Shown here one piece after another: positions 1-10,379 of a stretch of 64,000 nt of DNA; the first letter of the stretch is position 1, and each line of letters begins with the position of its first letter. Position numbers and translations under genes: made by a program. Source of the DNA: Cordia subcordata. Its lineage: Eukaryota; Streptophyta; Magnoliopsida; Boraginales; Cordiaceae. Below the pieces are notes generated by a model, which was not told where the DNA came from, searched no databases, and was given only the letters and a program-made list of their open reading frames with translations. The stretch spans positions 19,772,001 to 19,836,000 of the forward strand of contig JAPTOF010000004.1 in the NCBI GenBank assembly GCA_028554755.1, given 5' to 3'.

Positions 1-822
1 TAAATCTTCAATTTGATTTTTTATTAAATCAGAATTGTGATTTTCTTTTTGTTTATTTTTCCTCTTAGATTTTTTATAATAATCTAGGATTTCTTTTTCT
101 TTTTCTGATAAGATAATATTCTTATCTTCTTTTTCTTTAAGAATGTTATATTCTTGTTTTCTTTTTATTTTTTTCATTTCTCTACGTCTTTTATTTTTCT
201 GACGTCTCTTTTCTTTATCTTTATCAGATAATACATCTATTCCATGTTCTTGCAATATTTTATATAATTGCTTCATAGATTCTTGTTTAGATTCTTCCTT
301 TCTGATATTATCAGACTGGATTGAAAACATATTATTTTCAAATATATAACCATTCAAAAATATTGAAGACATGATCAAATTATTCGATCAAAAAGACAGA
401 TGGATTAAAGCAGTAGCAAAATATCATAACAACATACCTTACAGATCATGTTTCCATGGCTCTGATACCAACTATAGAACTGAGGCCCAGGTGATAAGCC
501 GCAAATAACTTTCAGCCGCGGACATAGATCAGTCCTTAAGCTTAGGCGATATTCCTGGTTAACAGACTCGGTCTGAAGAACTTACAGCCATTAAACAGAT
601 ATGTCTCTGTGGGAACCTTTCAGCCCTTCAAACGCCTTTCAACATCAAAACAACGGCAACTGGGCAATAATTCCATTGAGATATACATGTATATAGCATG
701 CTAAGATCTTGCCTGTTATCAGGAAATATATCCTACTCTCAAGAAATCATCATGACAGCGGAGTATTTGAGAGTTATCCTCAAGGTCTGAGTAGTATAGC
801 CTAAGACAAGCTATTATGATAT
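1..822 (-). repeat. left inverted arm: caulimovirid leader plus 5' ORF, reversed
   Basis: Read on the minus strand, this segment repeats 7551-8689 closely: base 1 pairs with 8689 and base 822 with 7551. It holds the viral leader, the primer site and part of the lysine-rich 5' ORF. It is about 310-317 bases shorter than the right arm because the segment matching roughly 8090-8398 is missing. The arm is already in progress at base 1, so the insertion continues outside the window. The match ends beside a short stem-forming motif near 7545-7560. Confidence 0.88.
457..470 (-). other. caulimovirid primer-binding site (initiator tRNA-Met), inverted copy
   Basis: The reverse complement reads TGGTATCAGAGCCA, complementary to the 3' end of plant initiator tRNA-Met. 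This is the standard minus-strand DNA primer site of caulimovirids and many plant retrotransposons. It lies at the matching place in the inverted arm and supports the reversed orientation of 1-822. Confidence 0.8.
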
Positions 823-912
823 ATTCTTTTGGTACTTTTGATAAATTAAGTTTTAAACAAATTGTAAATATTATTTCTCAATAATAGGTTATTAAAAAAT
901 TATGAATTAATA

Positions 913-2325
913 ATGGATTTAAAAAATTCTCTGGAAAAATTACAACAAAGTAATAATAAGGAGAATAATATTGGAGAAACTTCAAGATTTAAAAGTCATC
1001 CAATTCAACCTCCTCCAGAAATAAAAAATTTTAAATTAAGTCAAGTATCAGAATTTGAGAAACTTCTTGATAATAAGTTTAAGACATTTAAATTAAATGT
1101 TATAACTAAAGAAGAAGTTCCAGATTTAGTTGATAATATACATCAGCAAGAAATTGTTAATGAAACTCTTAATAGAATAAAGAGTAATAATAAATTTGCT
1201 GATAAACCGGTCCAGAAAAAATATTATTATCCAAGACCGACCCCTCAAGATGTTTTATTTGAGGAATTACCTAATGAACAAACTTACTATAATGGTAAGA
1301 CGATATATGAGTGGAATATAGATGGTCACTCAGATCAACAAATTTATAATATCATCCATAGAATGATGATGTATGCTACAATATGTAGACAACATAATAA
1401 CACAGATAAAAGTATTGCATTAATGATAATAGCAGGGTTTACAAGCCAGCTTAAAGGTTGGTGGGAAAATTATCTCAATGAAACCCAACGACAAACTGTC
1501 TTGAATACTACAAGAACAGAAAATAATATAATTAAACAGGAAGTCATTTATACTTTAACAATAAATATTTGTGAACATTTTACAGGGAGATTCACAACAA
1601 ATGCAGAGAATATAAGATCTCTAATCTTGAATCTCAAGTGTCCTACTCTTACCTCATTTAGGTGGTACAAGGATGTATTCCTTAGTAGAGTTATGGAACT
1701 ACCAGATGCTAATCAGGCACATTGGAAGTCTAAATTTATAGATGGTCTTCCACATTTATTTGCGGAAAGAGTAAAGAAAACTCTTAGAATAGGAATCTCA
1801 CCTATTGATTATGATAGTTTAACATATGGCATGATAATAGGAAAATGCATGCAAGAAGGTTTAGCTTTATGCAATGAAATTAAGTTAAATCAACAAATCA
1901 AAAAACAAAAATTAACAGAGAAGTCTCAATTAGGACAATTCTATGAACAATTTGGGATTGAAGTAGCTCAATCAAGTAAACCTAAGAAATATACTAGGTT
2001 TTCTAATCTTCAGAAATACAACTCTCCAGTCTATCAGAAAAAAATATCTGCTAGAACAGAGAAAAAGAAAATAAGAAAAAATATAAAAAAAACAACAGGG
2101 ATATAAAGAATTAGATCAAAATCTAAACCTCCTGTTTGTTATAAATGCGGCAAAATTGGTCATGTTGCTCCAGACTGCAAAATAAAAAAGAAAATAAAAG
2201 CATTAAATATTGAAGAAGATTTGAAAGAAAATCTTATGAAAATAATGCTTAATTCTGAATCTGAACAAGAAAATCTGGATTACTCAGAGGAATCTAGCTC
2301 TGAGGATAATATGAAATATTTATGA
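913..2325 (+). pseudogene. caulimovirid coat-protein region with zinc knuckle (broken by stops)
   Basis: This is the start of a long viral polyprotein frame that runs to 4794 without a frame change. Residues about 110-310 look like the capsid domain of endogenous Petuvirus/Florendovirus-like caulimovirids, with an IYEWNIDG stretch and GFTSQLKGWW near residues 177-186. A CCHC zinc knuckle (CYKCGKIGHVAPDC) follows at about 2137-2180, in the same frame but beyond an in-frame TAA at 2104-2106. A second in-frame stop (TGA) lies at 2323-2325, after an acidic Glu/Ser-rich tail typical of caulimovirid coat proteins. The ATG at 913 is the first good start. No movement-protein domain precedes it; the upstream DNA is the inverted arm plus about 90 unrelated bases. 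Family placement is by motif only. Confidence 0.8.
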
Positions 2326-2382
2326 GAAGAATCTGAAAATACAGATAGTTCAGAAGATGAATATAAACCTTGTGATAATTGT

Positions 2383-3804
2383 ATGAATACCATACAAAAA
2401 GATGAAAAAGATGATTTTTATCAATTATTATCACGATTCAGAAATATGGAACTAAATGTTTTAACCAGTGATAATATAATTGAATTACTCAGAACAATAA
2501 AAGATTCTGAAATTCGTAATAAAATCTTGGAATCTTTAGGGAAATTAAAGGAACCTGAAGAATTAACAGTCCAAGAAGAAGATAAATTCATTCCTTATAC
2601 TTTATCAGAAGTAAGAAAAAGGATTGAAGAAAAACAACATATAAAATCCTCTATAACCTCTGTAACTACAATACAGGATTTAAAAGAGGAAGTTAATAAT
2701 TTGAAAACTAAAGTTAAAAAATTAACTCAAGATAATATTGAAATAAATAAAAGATTAGATAAAATGGATAAAGGGAAAAATAAAGTTGAAGAAATTCCTG
2801 AATCCAGTACTAATCAAGAATTAGAACCATTTTTAGGAAAGATGGAATATATAACATCTCAGAAATGGTTAGTGAAAATTGATCTCTTAATACAAGGAGA
2901 ATATAAGAAAGAATTAATTGCGTTAATAGATAGTGGCGCAGATTTAAATTGTATCCAGGAAGGATTTATTCCTACCCAATATTTTGAAAAAACCACACAT
3001 ACTTTATCAAGTGCTAGTGGTAATAAAATGGATATTCTATATAAGTTATCTAAAGCTTATATTTGTGTTGATAAACAATGCATTCCTAATAGTTTTGTAT
3101 TGGTTAGGAATATGACAAATCAAGTCATATTAGGAACACCATTCCTTAATAAAATATTTCCAATAAAAGAAATTACTAATGATGGAATAGTTGGTAATTT
3201 TGAAGGAAATATAATTCAATTTGAATTCATAAAAGACCCCATAACTAGGGTACTTAATGAAATGGTTGAGTTAATAAAAGCTAAAAACAACCAATTGAAC
3301 TTTCTGAATCAAGAAATTAACTCATTAACAATTAATGAGAAGTTAAATAATCCTCAACTTCAACAACGTATAAAGTTGTTAATAAATCAATTTTCAGCAG
3401 AAATTTGTGCTGATCATCCTAATGCATTTTGGGATAGAAGAAAACATATTGTTAGTCTACCATATGTAGATGATTTTAATGAAAGAATGATAACAACAAA
3501 ATCAAGACCTGCTCAAATGAATGAACAAGAACAGGTTAGATGTAGAGAAGAAATAGATATGTTTCTACAAAAAGGATTAATCAGAGAATCCAAATCAGCT
3601 TGGAGTTGTACTGGTTTTTATGTGAACAAAAAATCAGAAATTGAAAGAGGATCTCCAAGATTGGTAGTTAATTATAAACCTCTTAATAAAGCTTTGAAAT
3701 GGATTAGATACCCACTTCCTAATAAAAGGGATTTAATTAATAGAATACATGATGCATGTGTATTTTCAAAATTTGATATGAAATCTGGCTATTACCAAAT
3801 ATAG
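2383..3804 (+). pseudogene. caulimovirid aspartic protease and N-terminal reverse transcriptase
   Basis: Same frame as the coat-protein region. The first ~130 residues are charged and probably helical or coiled. The retroviral-type aspartic protease follows, with catalytic DSGAD near residue 184 and the ILGTPF motif near residue 250. The reverse transcriptase then begins, with a VVNYKPLN stretch near residue 427 and FDMKSGYYQI at the end. The reading stops at an in-frame TAG (3802-3804) inside the RT palm, immediately followed by the rest of RT in the same frame. The product would process the polyprotein and copy pregenomic RNA, but this copy cannot do so as it stands. The methionine at 2383 is only the first one after the previous stop and not necessarily a natural start. 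Confidence 0.85.
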
Positions 3805-3840
3805 GTAGTAGAAGAAGATAGATATAAAACTGCTTTTGTA

Positions 3841-4794
3841 GTGCCATTTGGTCATTATGAATGGAATGTAATGCCTTTTGGTTTGAAAAGTGCTCCTTCT
3901 GAATTTCAGAAGATAATGAATGATATATTTTTGCCATATAATAATTTTATGGTTGTGTATATTGATGATGTCTTAGTATTTTCAAAAGACATTAATACTC
4001 ATTTTAAGCATCTTGAAATATTCAAGAATCTTGTTATTAAAAATGGATTAGTTGTGTCAAAACCAAAAATGGTGATTTTCCAAGCTAAAATCAGATTTTT
4101 GGGATATAATATTGAAGATGGGAAAATAATTCCTATTGATAGGAGTATTGAATTTGCTTCTAAATTTCCAGATGAAATTCTGGATAAAACTCAATTGCAA
4201 AGATTCTTAGGCAGTCTTAATTACATTCAGCCTTATTATAAGAATTTGGCTAATGATACTACTATATTATATGAGATACTGAGGAAATCCCCTTCCCCTT
4301 GGTCACAAAGTCATACTGAGGCAGTGAGAGTGATTAAATCAAAAGTCAAACATTTGCCTTGTCTCATGCTTGCAAATCCACAATGGGATAAGATTGTGGA
4401 GACGGATGCTTCAGATATAGGTTATGGTGGAATACTCAAACAAGTTCAACCATCAACAAAACAAGAATATCTTGTTCGCTTTACCTCGGGAAAATGGAGT
4501 GAAAACCAAAAAAATTATGCACCTGTTGCAAAAGAAATTTTAGCTATTGTCAACAGTGTTTTGAAATTCCAAGATGATCTTTGGAAAAAAAAATTTTTGA
4601 TCAAAACTGATTGCAAATCTGCAAAATTCATGTTCAATAAAGATTTTAAACATGATGTTTCGAAATATATGTTCGCAAGATGGCAAACATATTTAGCCCC
4701 TTTTGAATTTGAAATCAGACATATTCAGGGAAAGCATAATACTTTGCCTGATTTTTTATCCCGTGAATATCTACAGGGGAATGCAACCTCCTGA
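3841..4794 (+). pseudogene. caulimovirid RT catalytic half and RNase H
   Basis: Continuation of the same frame after the TAG at 3802. The RT catalytic box VYIDDVLVFS lies near residues 39-48, preceded by MPFGLKSAPS. The RT connection (FLGYN, QLQRFLGSLNYI) follows. The RNase H domain then starts with ETDASDIGYGG near residue 198 and ends with HIQGKHNTLPDFLSRE, the usual C-terminus of caulimovirid polymerases. The stop TGA (4792-4794) overlaps the start of the next ORF (ATG at 4781) by 14 bases. Apart from the upstream nonsense codons, the catalytic residues I can see are present. Confidence 0.87.
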
Positions 4795-6300
4795 TGGGGG
4801 TTTTCAAGGCCGTGGGAAATATGCCCATGGTGGATCATCAAAAGGCCGTGGCAAATATGGTCATGGTAGAGGTAAAGGGAGAAATAATGCTCCTGATTAT
4901 TTCTATGCAAATAAAGCATTAGAAATTGCTTCTGAAGAAGTCAAATGCGTAAAAATATATTGCGTGCTCAGAAGTTTGATATTAAACTTCCCCATCCCAG
5001 TTCACCAATATATTCAGAAACAATAAAGTTTCTTGAAGAAGTGGAGAAAAAAGCAGAAGAAAGAAATATAAGTTCTTTCGCTTCAGATCTAAATACTATA
5101 GAGCAAGATGAAGCTGTGCAATACACATAGAATGCAGGAGAGGAAATAATCCTCTATTTGTCACAGAAGGATCTCATAGATCAACAAGATCCATGGTTGC
5201 TGATGTCCAAATATCTGGATGATTTCTCATTTCCAGCACAGTCTTACAAGACAAGACACCACTATGAGAAGATTCTCATGGACACAATCTGCAGATTTTG
5301 AACACTTCAAAAAGAGTGGAAAGGCAGATATGATGTCAAAAGATATTGCTTATAGCAAGATCTATGTGAAGACTCTTATCAATGCAGAGCAGTGGGGACT
5401 TTCAACACATAAACTGAAGTCCTATGTGATAACAACACAACAAGGTCCCATACTATATTCTTATTGGGATTATGTGGAAGGTTTCTCAAAAGTATTTTAT
5501 TTTGAGAATGACCAGCATAAACACTCATGGTTTGTGAAGATAGCTGGTACTGTCCTTAATAAGGATATTCCATCATGGTTTATAATTTGGTGGAATTATT
5601 TTGGTCCAAATTCATCAATACTTCCAGAACCGTTCCAGGATCTTTATAAAAGATGGAAGGAAGTATCGCCAAAAATGCAGATCTACATCAACAATCAGTT
5701 GAAGGTACTGCAACAATGTATTTCTTTCTGGAGTTTTCAATTCCTTGGATTGTCAGATGGATTCCAGAAGTGAGTCATGCAGATAAGCATGTTCCATGTT
5801 TGAAGAGGATATTCTTCACCAAATTCTGGCAAAAGATGATACAGAAAGATCCAAAGACAAATCAATTACATTCCCAGGATCTTATCAATGAAATTGAAGA
5901 AAAGCTTCAACAATACAAGAAGGAAGCCAAGGAAAAGCAAAAAGCAACAATTCAACCAAAATCATGGTTTGAACAGTTTGTGAATAAGTTGCAGAAGGAT
6001 AATCCATCCATATCTTTGCAGGATATAATGTTGCAATATATGGATAATGTCAAAGAGGAGATGATACAATTCACTCAACAAAGTGATACATCTTCAGAAA
6101 AGTCCGAGAAGTCAATAGAGATTTCGCCCCAAGGCAGTAGATATTTCTGTCTTGCAGGACAATCACAAGATCCAGAGGGAGAAGAAAACTATTCCCTGGA
6201 TGATGTGTTCGAATCAATGAAGGACGCATTGAAAGGTCCACTTCAAATAAAGAAGAAGGGAGAATCGTCCCAAAGTGATCCTAAACAGGATAAAGTTTAG
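4781..6300 (+). pseudogene. second caulimovirid ORF, function unknown (frameshifted)
   Basis: It begins with an ATG at 4781 that overlaps the polymerase stop. The first ~40 residues form a Gly/Arg/Lys-rich tract with repeated GRGK units, suggestive of nucleic-acid binding. At least three frame changes divide the rest: pieces at 4945-5130, 5219-5773 and 5653-6300 are successive parts of one protein. The middle holds an aromatic motif (PSWFIIWWNYFG); the last part holds FSIPWIVRWIPEV, then a charged Lys/Glu/Ser-rich tail. Comparable proteins of unknown function follow the polymerase in some endogenous caulimovirids, such as florendoviruses; I recognise this by pattern only. It could act as a transactivator or virion-associated protein, but nothing in the sequence proves a role. 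Confidence 0.6.
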
Positions 6301-6680
6301 GAGAAAAGAACAGTGGTTATCATGATGTCAGTGGAGAAAGCGGTCGTGATAATTGCTTCAAGACAAAGGAATCTGCTGACTAAATAATGAGTGAAGAAAG
6401 ATTTCACAAAAGTTTCTGTCGTATATGGACAGGTGTCCACTATTCATAAAGTAGTGGAGATATTGTAGATAAACAGTAGTTTACTTTTACTGTTTGTAAT
6501 TATTGTGTTCCCCGGATCTCAAATCTGTGAAGTCCGAGGAAAATTGTTTTGAACTTGTGTTTCAAATCCGAGGCTTCAATTGTTTATAAAAGCCACAACT
6601 CGGAAGCAGAAACATAAGCTAGGATTGAGAGAGAAAATTTCCTTTTTTATATTTTATAAATTTTAAAAAGAAATAAAAGT
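6301..6680 (+). promoter_or_regulatory. candidate pararetroviral promoter and 5' transcript start
   Basis: Non-coding DNA after the second ORF. A TATA box (TATAAAAGCC) starts at 6585 in a setting like the 35S-type promoter that precedes the leader in caulimovirids. Upstream, TGATGTCA at 6323-6330 resembles an as-1/TGA-factor half-site. AATAAA at 6672-6677 lies about 60 bases past the expected start and could serve as the polyadenylation signal that caulimovirids place near the 5' end. Position and motifs only; activity is unknown. Confidence 0.45.
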
Positions 6681-6814
6681 TCAGAGTTTTTTTTTCCAGG
6701 TACTCTCTTTTTATTTTTCTGTCATTTATTTTATTTTGAATTGAATTCTTGGCCTCAATGACAGGCTGAGTTGTTGATGAATTGATATAATGCTGATATA
6801 GCATAAAAGTTGTT

Positions 6815-7170
6815 TTAAGCCATTTATAGACTTAGTTGATAACCCTCAAATACTCCGTTGCCATGTTTAAACTTAAGGGTTATGATATATCTTTGATTAT
6901 GCCTGGAGTTCTGGTTCGAAGTATATGATTGAATCCTAGGAGTGTCCCAGGTCCATTGCCTGTTGCCGTTGAGTGTTGGCGTTTTGGCGCAGGACCTTCT
7001 TCTCTGTTCACTCCATGATTAGGGTTTGATGATATATTAGGTAATGTACCAGGGATCCATTCTTCTTTTGCATATCTCAGATATAGCTTAAAACTTAAGG
7101 ACTTAGATATGTCCACGGACTGCTGTTATTTGCGGTCTTATCACCTGGGCCTTATTTGGTATCAGAGCCA
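6815..7170 (+). other. viral leader A with primer site
   Basis: This segment shares its layout and several blocks with the leader inside the right arm: TCAAATACTCCGTTG at the start, GTTGCCGTT in the middle, and TTATTTGCGG plus TATCACCTGGGCCT just before the primer site. The primer site TGGTATCAGAGCCA is at 7157-7170. Between the blocks the sequence differs strongly from leader B (7551-7916), so it is a related but distinct leader and not a recent duplicate. Caulimovirid leaders are long, structured and untranslated. Confidence 0.6.
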
Positions 7171-7550
7171 CCTTAGCAGTTTCTGTATTCTCATGGGGGG
7201 TTCTCACAGGATGATGACCTGCGAAGTCTTGGCTCTTGCCCCCAGAGGACCCTATGGCGAGAGGGGATCTTAAGTGATTTTAAAAATCCTGGTCATAGGT
7301 TGGCGACTGTCGAGAGGCAGTGATCAGGGCATTTGGGGCAACCCAGTGTCTTGGCCGTAAAAGGTGGTTTTGAGGTAAACAGCATGGCACGCGCATCAGG
7401 GGCGATCTTGGTCGTACCTTGGGCGGTCCACATGTTGGCCTGCTATGTGATGTATTTCAATCAATAAAATTTTGATATTTTGAAAATATTTTTGTTCATG
7501 ATCTGCCCTAATATGGGGTAGAGATCAAGATGGATTATGGTAATATCAAC
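7171..7550. other. spacer between the two viral leaders
   Basis: No coding potential recognised. It is richer in G and C than its surroundings. An AATAAA lies near 7464. An imperfect stem (TTATGG ... CCATAA) at about 7534-7559 sits on the boundary where the right inverted arm starts. Origin unclear; it may be the 5' part of the unit that follows leader A. Confidence 0.4.
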
Positions 7551-8689
7551 ATACCATAATAGCTTGTCTTAGGCTATACTACTCAGACCTTGAGGATAAC
7601 TCTCAAATACTCCGTTGTCATGATGATTTCTTGAGAGTAGGATATATTTCCTGATAACAGGCAAGATCTTAGCATGCTATATACATGTATATCTCAATGG
7701 AATTATTGCCCAGTTGCCGTTGTTTTGATGTTGAAAGGCGTTTGAAGGGCTGAAAGGTTCCCATAGAGACATATCTGTATAATGGCTATAAGTTCTTCAG
7801 ACCGAGTCTGTTTTCCAGGAATATCGCCTAAGCTTAAGGATTGATCTATGTCCGCGGCTGAAAGTTATTTGCGGCTTATCACCTGGGCCTCAGTGTTATA
7901 GTTGGTATCAGAGCCATGGAAACATGATCTGTAAGGTATGTTGTTATGATATTTTGCTATTGCTTTAATCCATCTGTCTTTTTGATCGAATAATTTGATC
8001 ATGTCTTCAATATTTTTGAATGGTTATATATTTGAAAATAATATGTTTTCAATCCAGTCTGATAATATCAGAAAGGAAGAATATATTCCTGTTGATAATT
8101 GTATTAATAAAAATCAAAATAAAATTGATTTTAGTCCTGGAAGTAGGCTAGAAAACAAATACAAGAAGAATTTAATACACCTAAATATAAGGAATTTAGG
8201 GATTGGTTTGCTAAAAATACAGATTTAGCAGAAAGAAAAAATCTTCAGGAAGAATTCTATAATGAATTAGAAAGGAGAAATCAAATAGTAGATTTTGTTC
8301 CTTGGTTTTTTAAAAAACAATTAACTCCTAAATTAAATGTTTTAGGAAAAGTACTCATGCAATATAAAAAACATGAGAAAAGAAAGGAAATAAGAAAAGC
8401 TAAACAAGAATCCAGAAAGCAATTATATAAAATATTGCAAGAACATGGAATAGATGTATTATCTGATAAAGATAAAGAAAAGAGACGTCAGAAAAATAAA
8501 AGACGTAGAGAAATGAAAAAAATAAAAAGAAAACAAGAATATAACATTCTTAAAGAAAAAGAAGATAAGAATATTATCTTATCAGAAAAAGAAAAAGAAA
8601 TCTTAGATTATTATAAAAAATCTAAGAGGAAAAATAAACAAAAAGAAAATCACAATTCTGATTTAATAAAAAATCAAATTGAAGATTTA
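7551..8689 (+). repeat. right inverted arm: caulimovirid leader B plus 5' ORF
   Basis: Complete version of the segment found reversed at 1-822, roughly 95% alike by eye over the shared part. It holds leader B, the primer site at 7903-7916 and the first part of the lysine-rich ORF. It keeps the ~310 bases lost from the left arm. With 1-822 it makes the insertion head-to-head. Confidence 0.88.
7903..7916 (+). other. caulimovirid primer-binding site (initiator tRNA-Met)
   Basis: TGGTATCAGAGCCA, complementary to plant initiator tRNA-Met. By convention this marks position 1 of a caulimovirid genome. The first ORF after it starts at 8001, a normal spacing for this family. Confidence 0.8.
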
Positions 8690-8788
8690 ATAAGTTTTTC
8701 AGATAATGAAAAAGAATCTGAAAAAGAAATAGAAACTGAAGAATCTTCTAATAAAAAGAAGAAGGTTTATAAACATAGAAAAAACTAA
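8001..8788 (+). pseudogene. lysine-rich 5' viral ORF (frameshifted)
   Basis: It starts at the ATG 8001, about 85 bases after the primer site. One frame change near 8158 joins the first ~50 residues to a frame that runs to the stop at 8786-8788. After the change comes a segment with FRDWFAKNT and VDFVPWFFKK, resembling the N-terminal region of some endogenous caulimovirid polyproteins. The last ~140 residues are extremely rich in Lys, Glu and Arg and would be helical and charged, with an acidic serine patch (SFSDNEKESEKE) near the end. No movement-protein motifs are visible. The frame ends before any known catalytic domain, so it is either a separate small ORF or a polyprotein N-terminus truncated at the insertion edge. 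Confidence 0.55.
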
Positions 8789-9425
8789 CAGATAATGTGA
8801 TTTTGAAACTATATGTTTTAACAAATACCAAAACTATATGTTTAAAAAATTCTATAAGAATTTATTGGTTTGATTCACATATGAAATTTAAGAATCAAAA
8901 TATTCTTATAAACTAATTCAGTTTATTTGTAAACTTGATATAGTTTATTTGTTCAAGAAAATCTTGAAAAGATTTCTAATATATTCTTATAAGATATTTT
9001 CACTTATAAAGTGAAATTTCAAAATCAATGGGATTTTTGATTTGGTGTCAATATTCATTCATGAAAAGAATGAGTGATTTGAAAAGTTTTATCCAAAGAT
9101 TATAAGTCTTGAAAAATTCTATAAAAAAGAATTTTGGTTTGCTTATTAATATATCTTGAGAGAAAATTTATCTCAAAAAGATTTTAATAAAATTTCAATA
9201 ACAAATTGAAATTCATAAACTTATTTGTTTATGATATTATATTTTGAATGAATGATTTTGAAATCATGAAAATCATCATATTTGAAAATTTTGTTTAACC
9301 AAATTTATTGGTTTGATTTTATAATAAAATTTCAAAATTATAATATTTTGAAAATTGATATATATTGAAGATTTTTTTTAAAATCTTTTGAAACAACTGA
9401 AGAGTTATGTATCTTATATACATAT
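8789..9425. other. AT-rich non-coding stretch
   Basis: No ORF or RNA gene recognised. It is very AT-rich with short imperfect repeats such as AAACTATATGTTT (8805-8845) and TTTATTTGTAAAC/TTTATTTGTTC. It may be the remains of viral or flanking DNA and leads straight into the TA-rich array. Confidence 0.4.
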
Positions 9426-9965
9426 TTAATGTATATGTATATATATATGTATATACGTATATGTATATACATATATGTATGTATATATATAGATATATGT
9501 ATGTAGATATATATATATATATGTATATATAGATATATGTATGTATATATAGATATATGTATGTAGATATAGATATATGTATGTATATATAGATATATGT
9601 ATGTAGATATATATATATATATATGTATATATAGATATATGTATGTATATATATATGTATATACGTATATGTATATCTACATATATATATGTATATATAG
9701 ATATATATATGTATATATAGATATATGTATGTATATATATATGTATATACGTATATGTATATCTACATATATATATATGTATATATAGATATATGTATGT
9801 ATATATATGTATATACGTATATGTATATACATATGTATATATGTATATACATATACGTATATATACATATACGTATATATATATATATATATCTACATAC
9901 ATATATCTATATATATACATACATATATCTATATATATACATACATATATATATATATATCTATT
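9426..9965. repeat. large TA/TATG/TATAC microsatellite array with dyad symmetry
   Basis: About 540 bases of alternating TA with periodic G and C. The left part repeats AGATATATGTATGTATATAT units; the right part carries the complementary ATATACATACATATATCT. The array is therefore an imperfect inverted repeat able to form long hairpins or a cruciform. Tyr/Ile-rich open frames across it on both strands are a trivial result of the repeat and not genes. Confidence 0.93.
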
Positions 9966-10379
9966 GCATCATGTAATAATTTCTTTTTTATTGCCTTTTT
10001 TAATTTTCTTCTCTCTTTAGTTTGCTTTTTCGGACTTGATGTGTCTTTACCCGATCCCGGAAGATCGGGACTAGCCGATCCTTCTCCTGATCGATTAGGA
10101 TTTTCAGAAGTTTTTGACAAACTTCCAGCCATAACCGGGGGTTGGAGCAGGTTGGTCTTGCGGACGCCTGTTCGCCCTTACCGAGTGGTGAGTAGGCGGC
10201 ATGTCCGTTCTCATAGCACAGACGGGTGAGGGTTACTCGACTCATGCCGGATCCTCAAGACTGACTTACCCTTATATGGTGGAGTTGTGAGCGGAAATAG
10301 GATAATGGTATAGACGTCTGATAAATGGTCGGATGGACCGGCCAGGATCAGAGGTGTAGTCTCTTGTTTGTATAGAGCT
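9966..10379. other. unclassified segment between TA array and viral RT relic
   Basis: GC-richer than its flanks. On the minus strand a short open frame starting at 10132 reads a Ser/Pro/Gly-rich N-terminus followed by a basic stretch ([17 protein letters not shown]) before it runs into the TA array. Its start could be the 5' end of another viral ORF, but I do not recognise it. It lies directly after the RT relic in the minus-strand direction, where RNase H would be expected, so a rearrangement has occurred here. Confidence 0.35.

Noticed and set aside
6880..7116. Minus-strand open frame of 78 codons in leader A
   Set aside because: Lies in a structured viral leader, opposite strand to the viral transcript, no known domain.
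9426..10020. Several open frames rich in Tyr and Ile on both strands
   Set aside because: They are produced by the TA/TATG repeat having no stop in some phases; no start context or family match.
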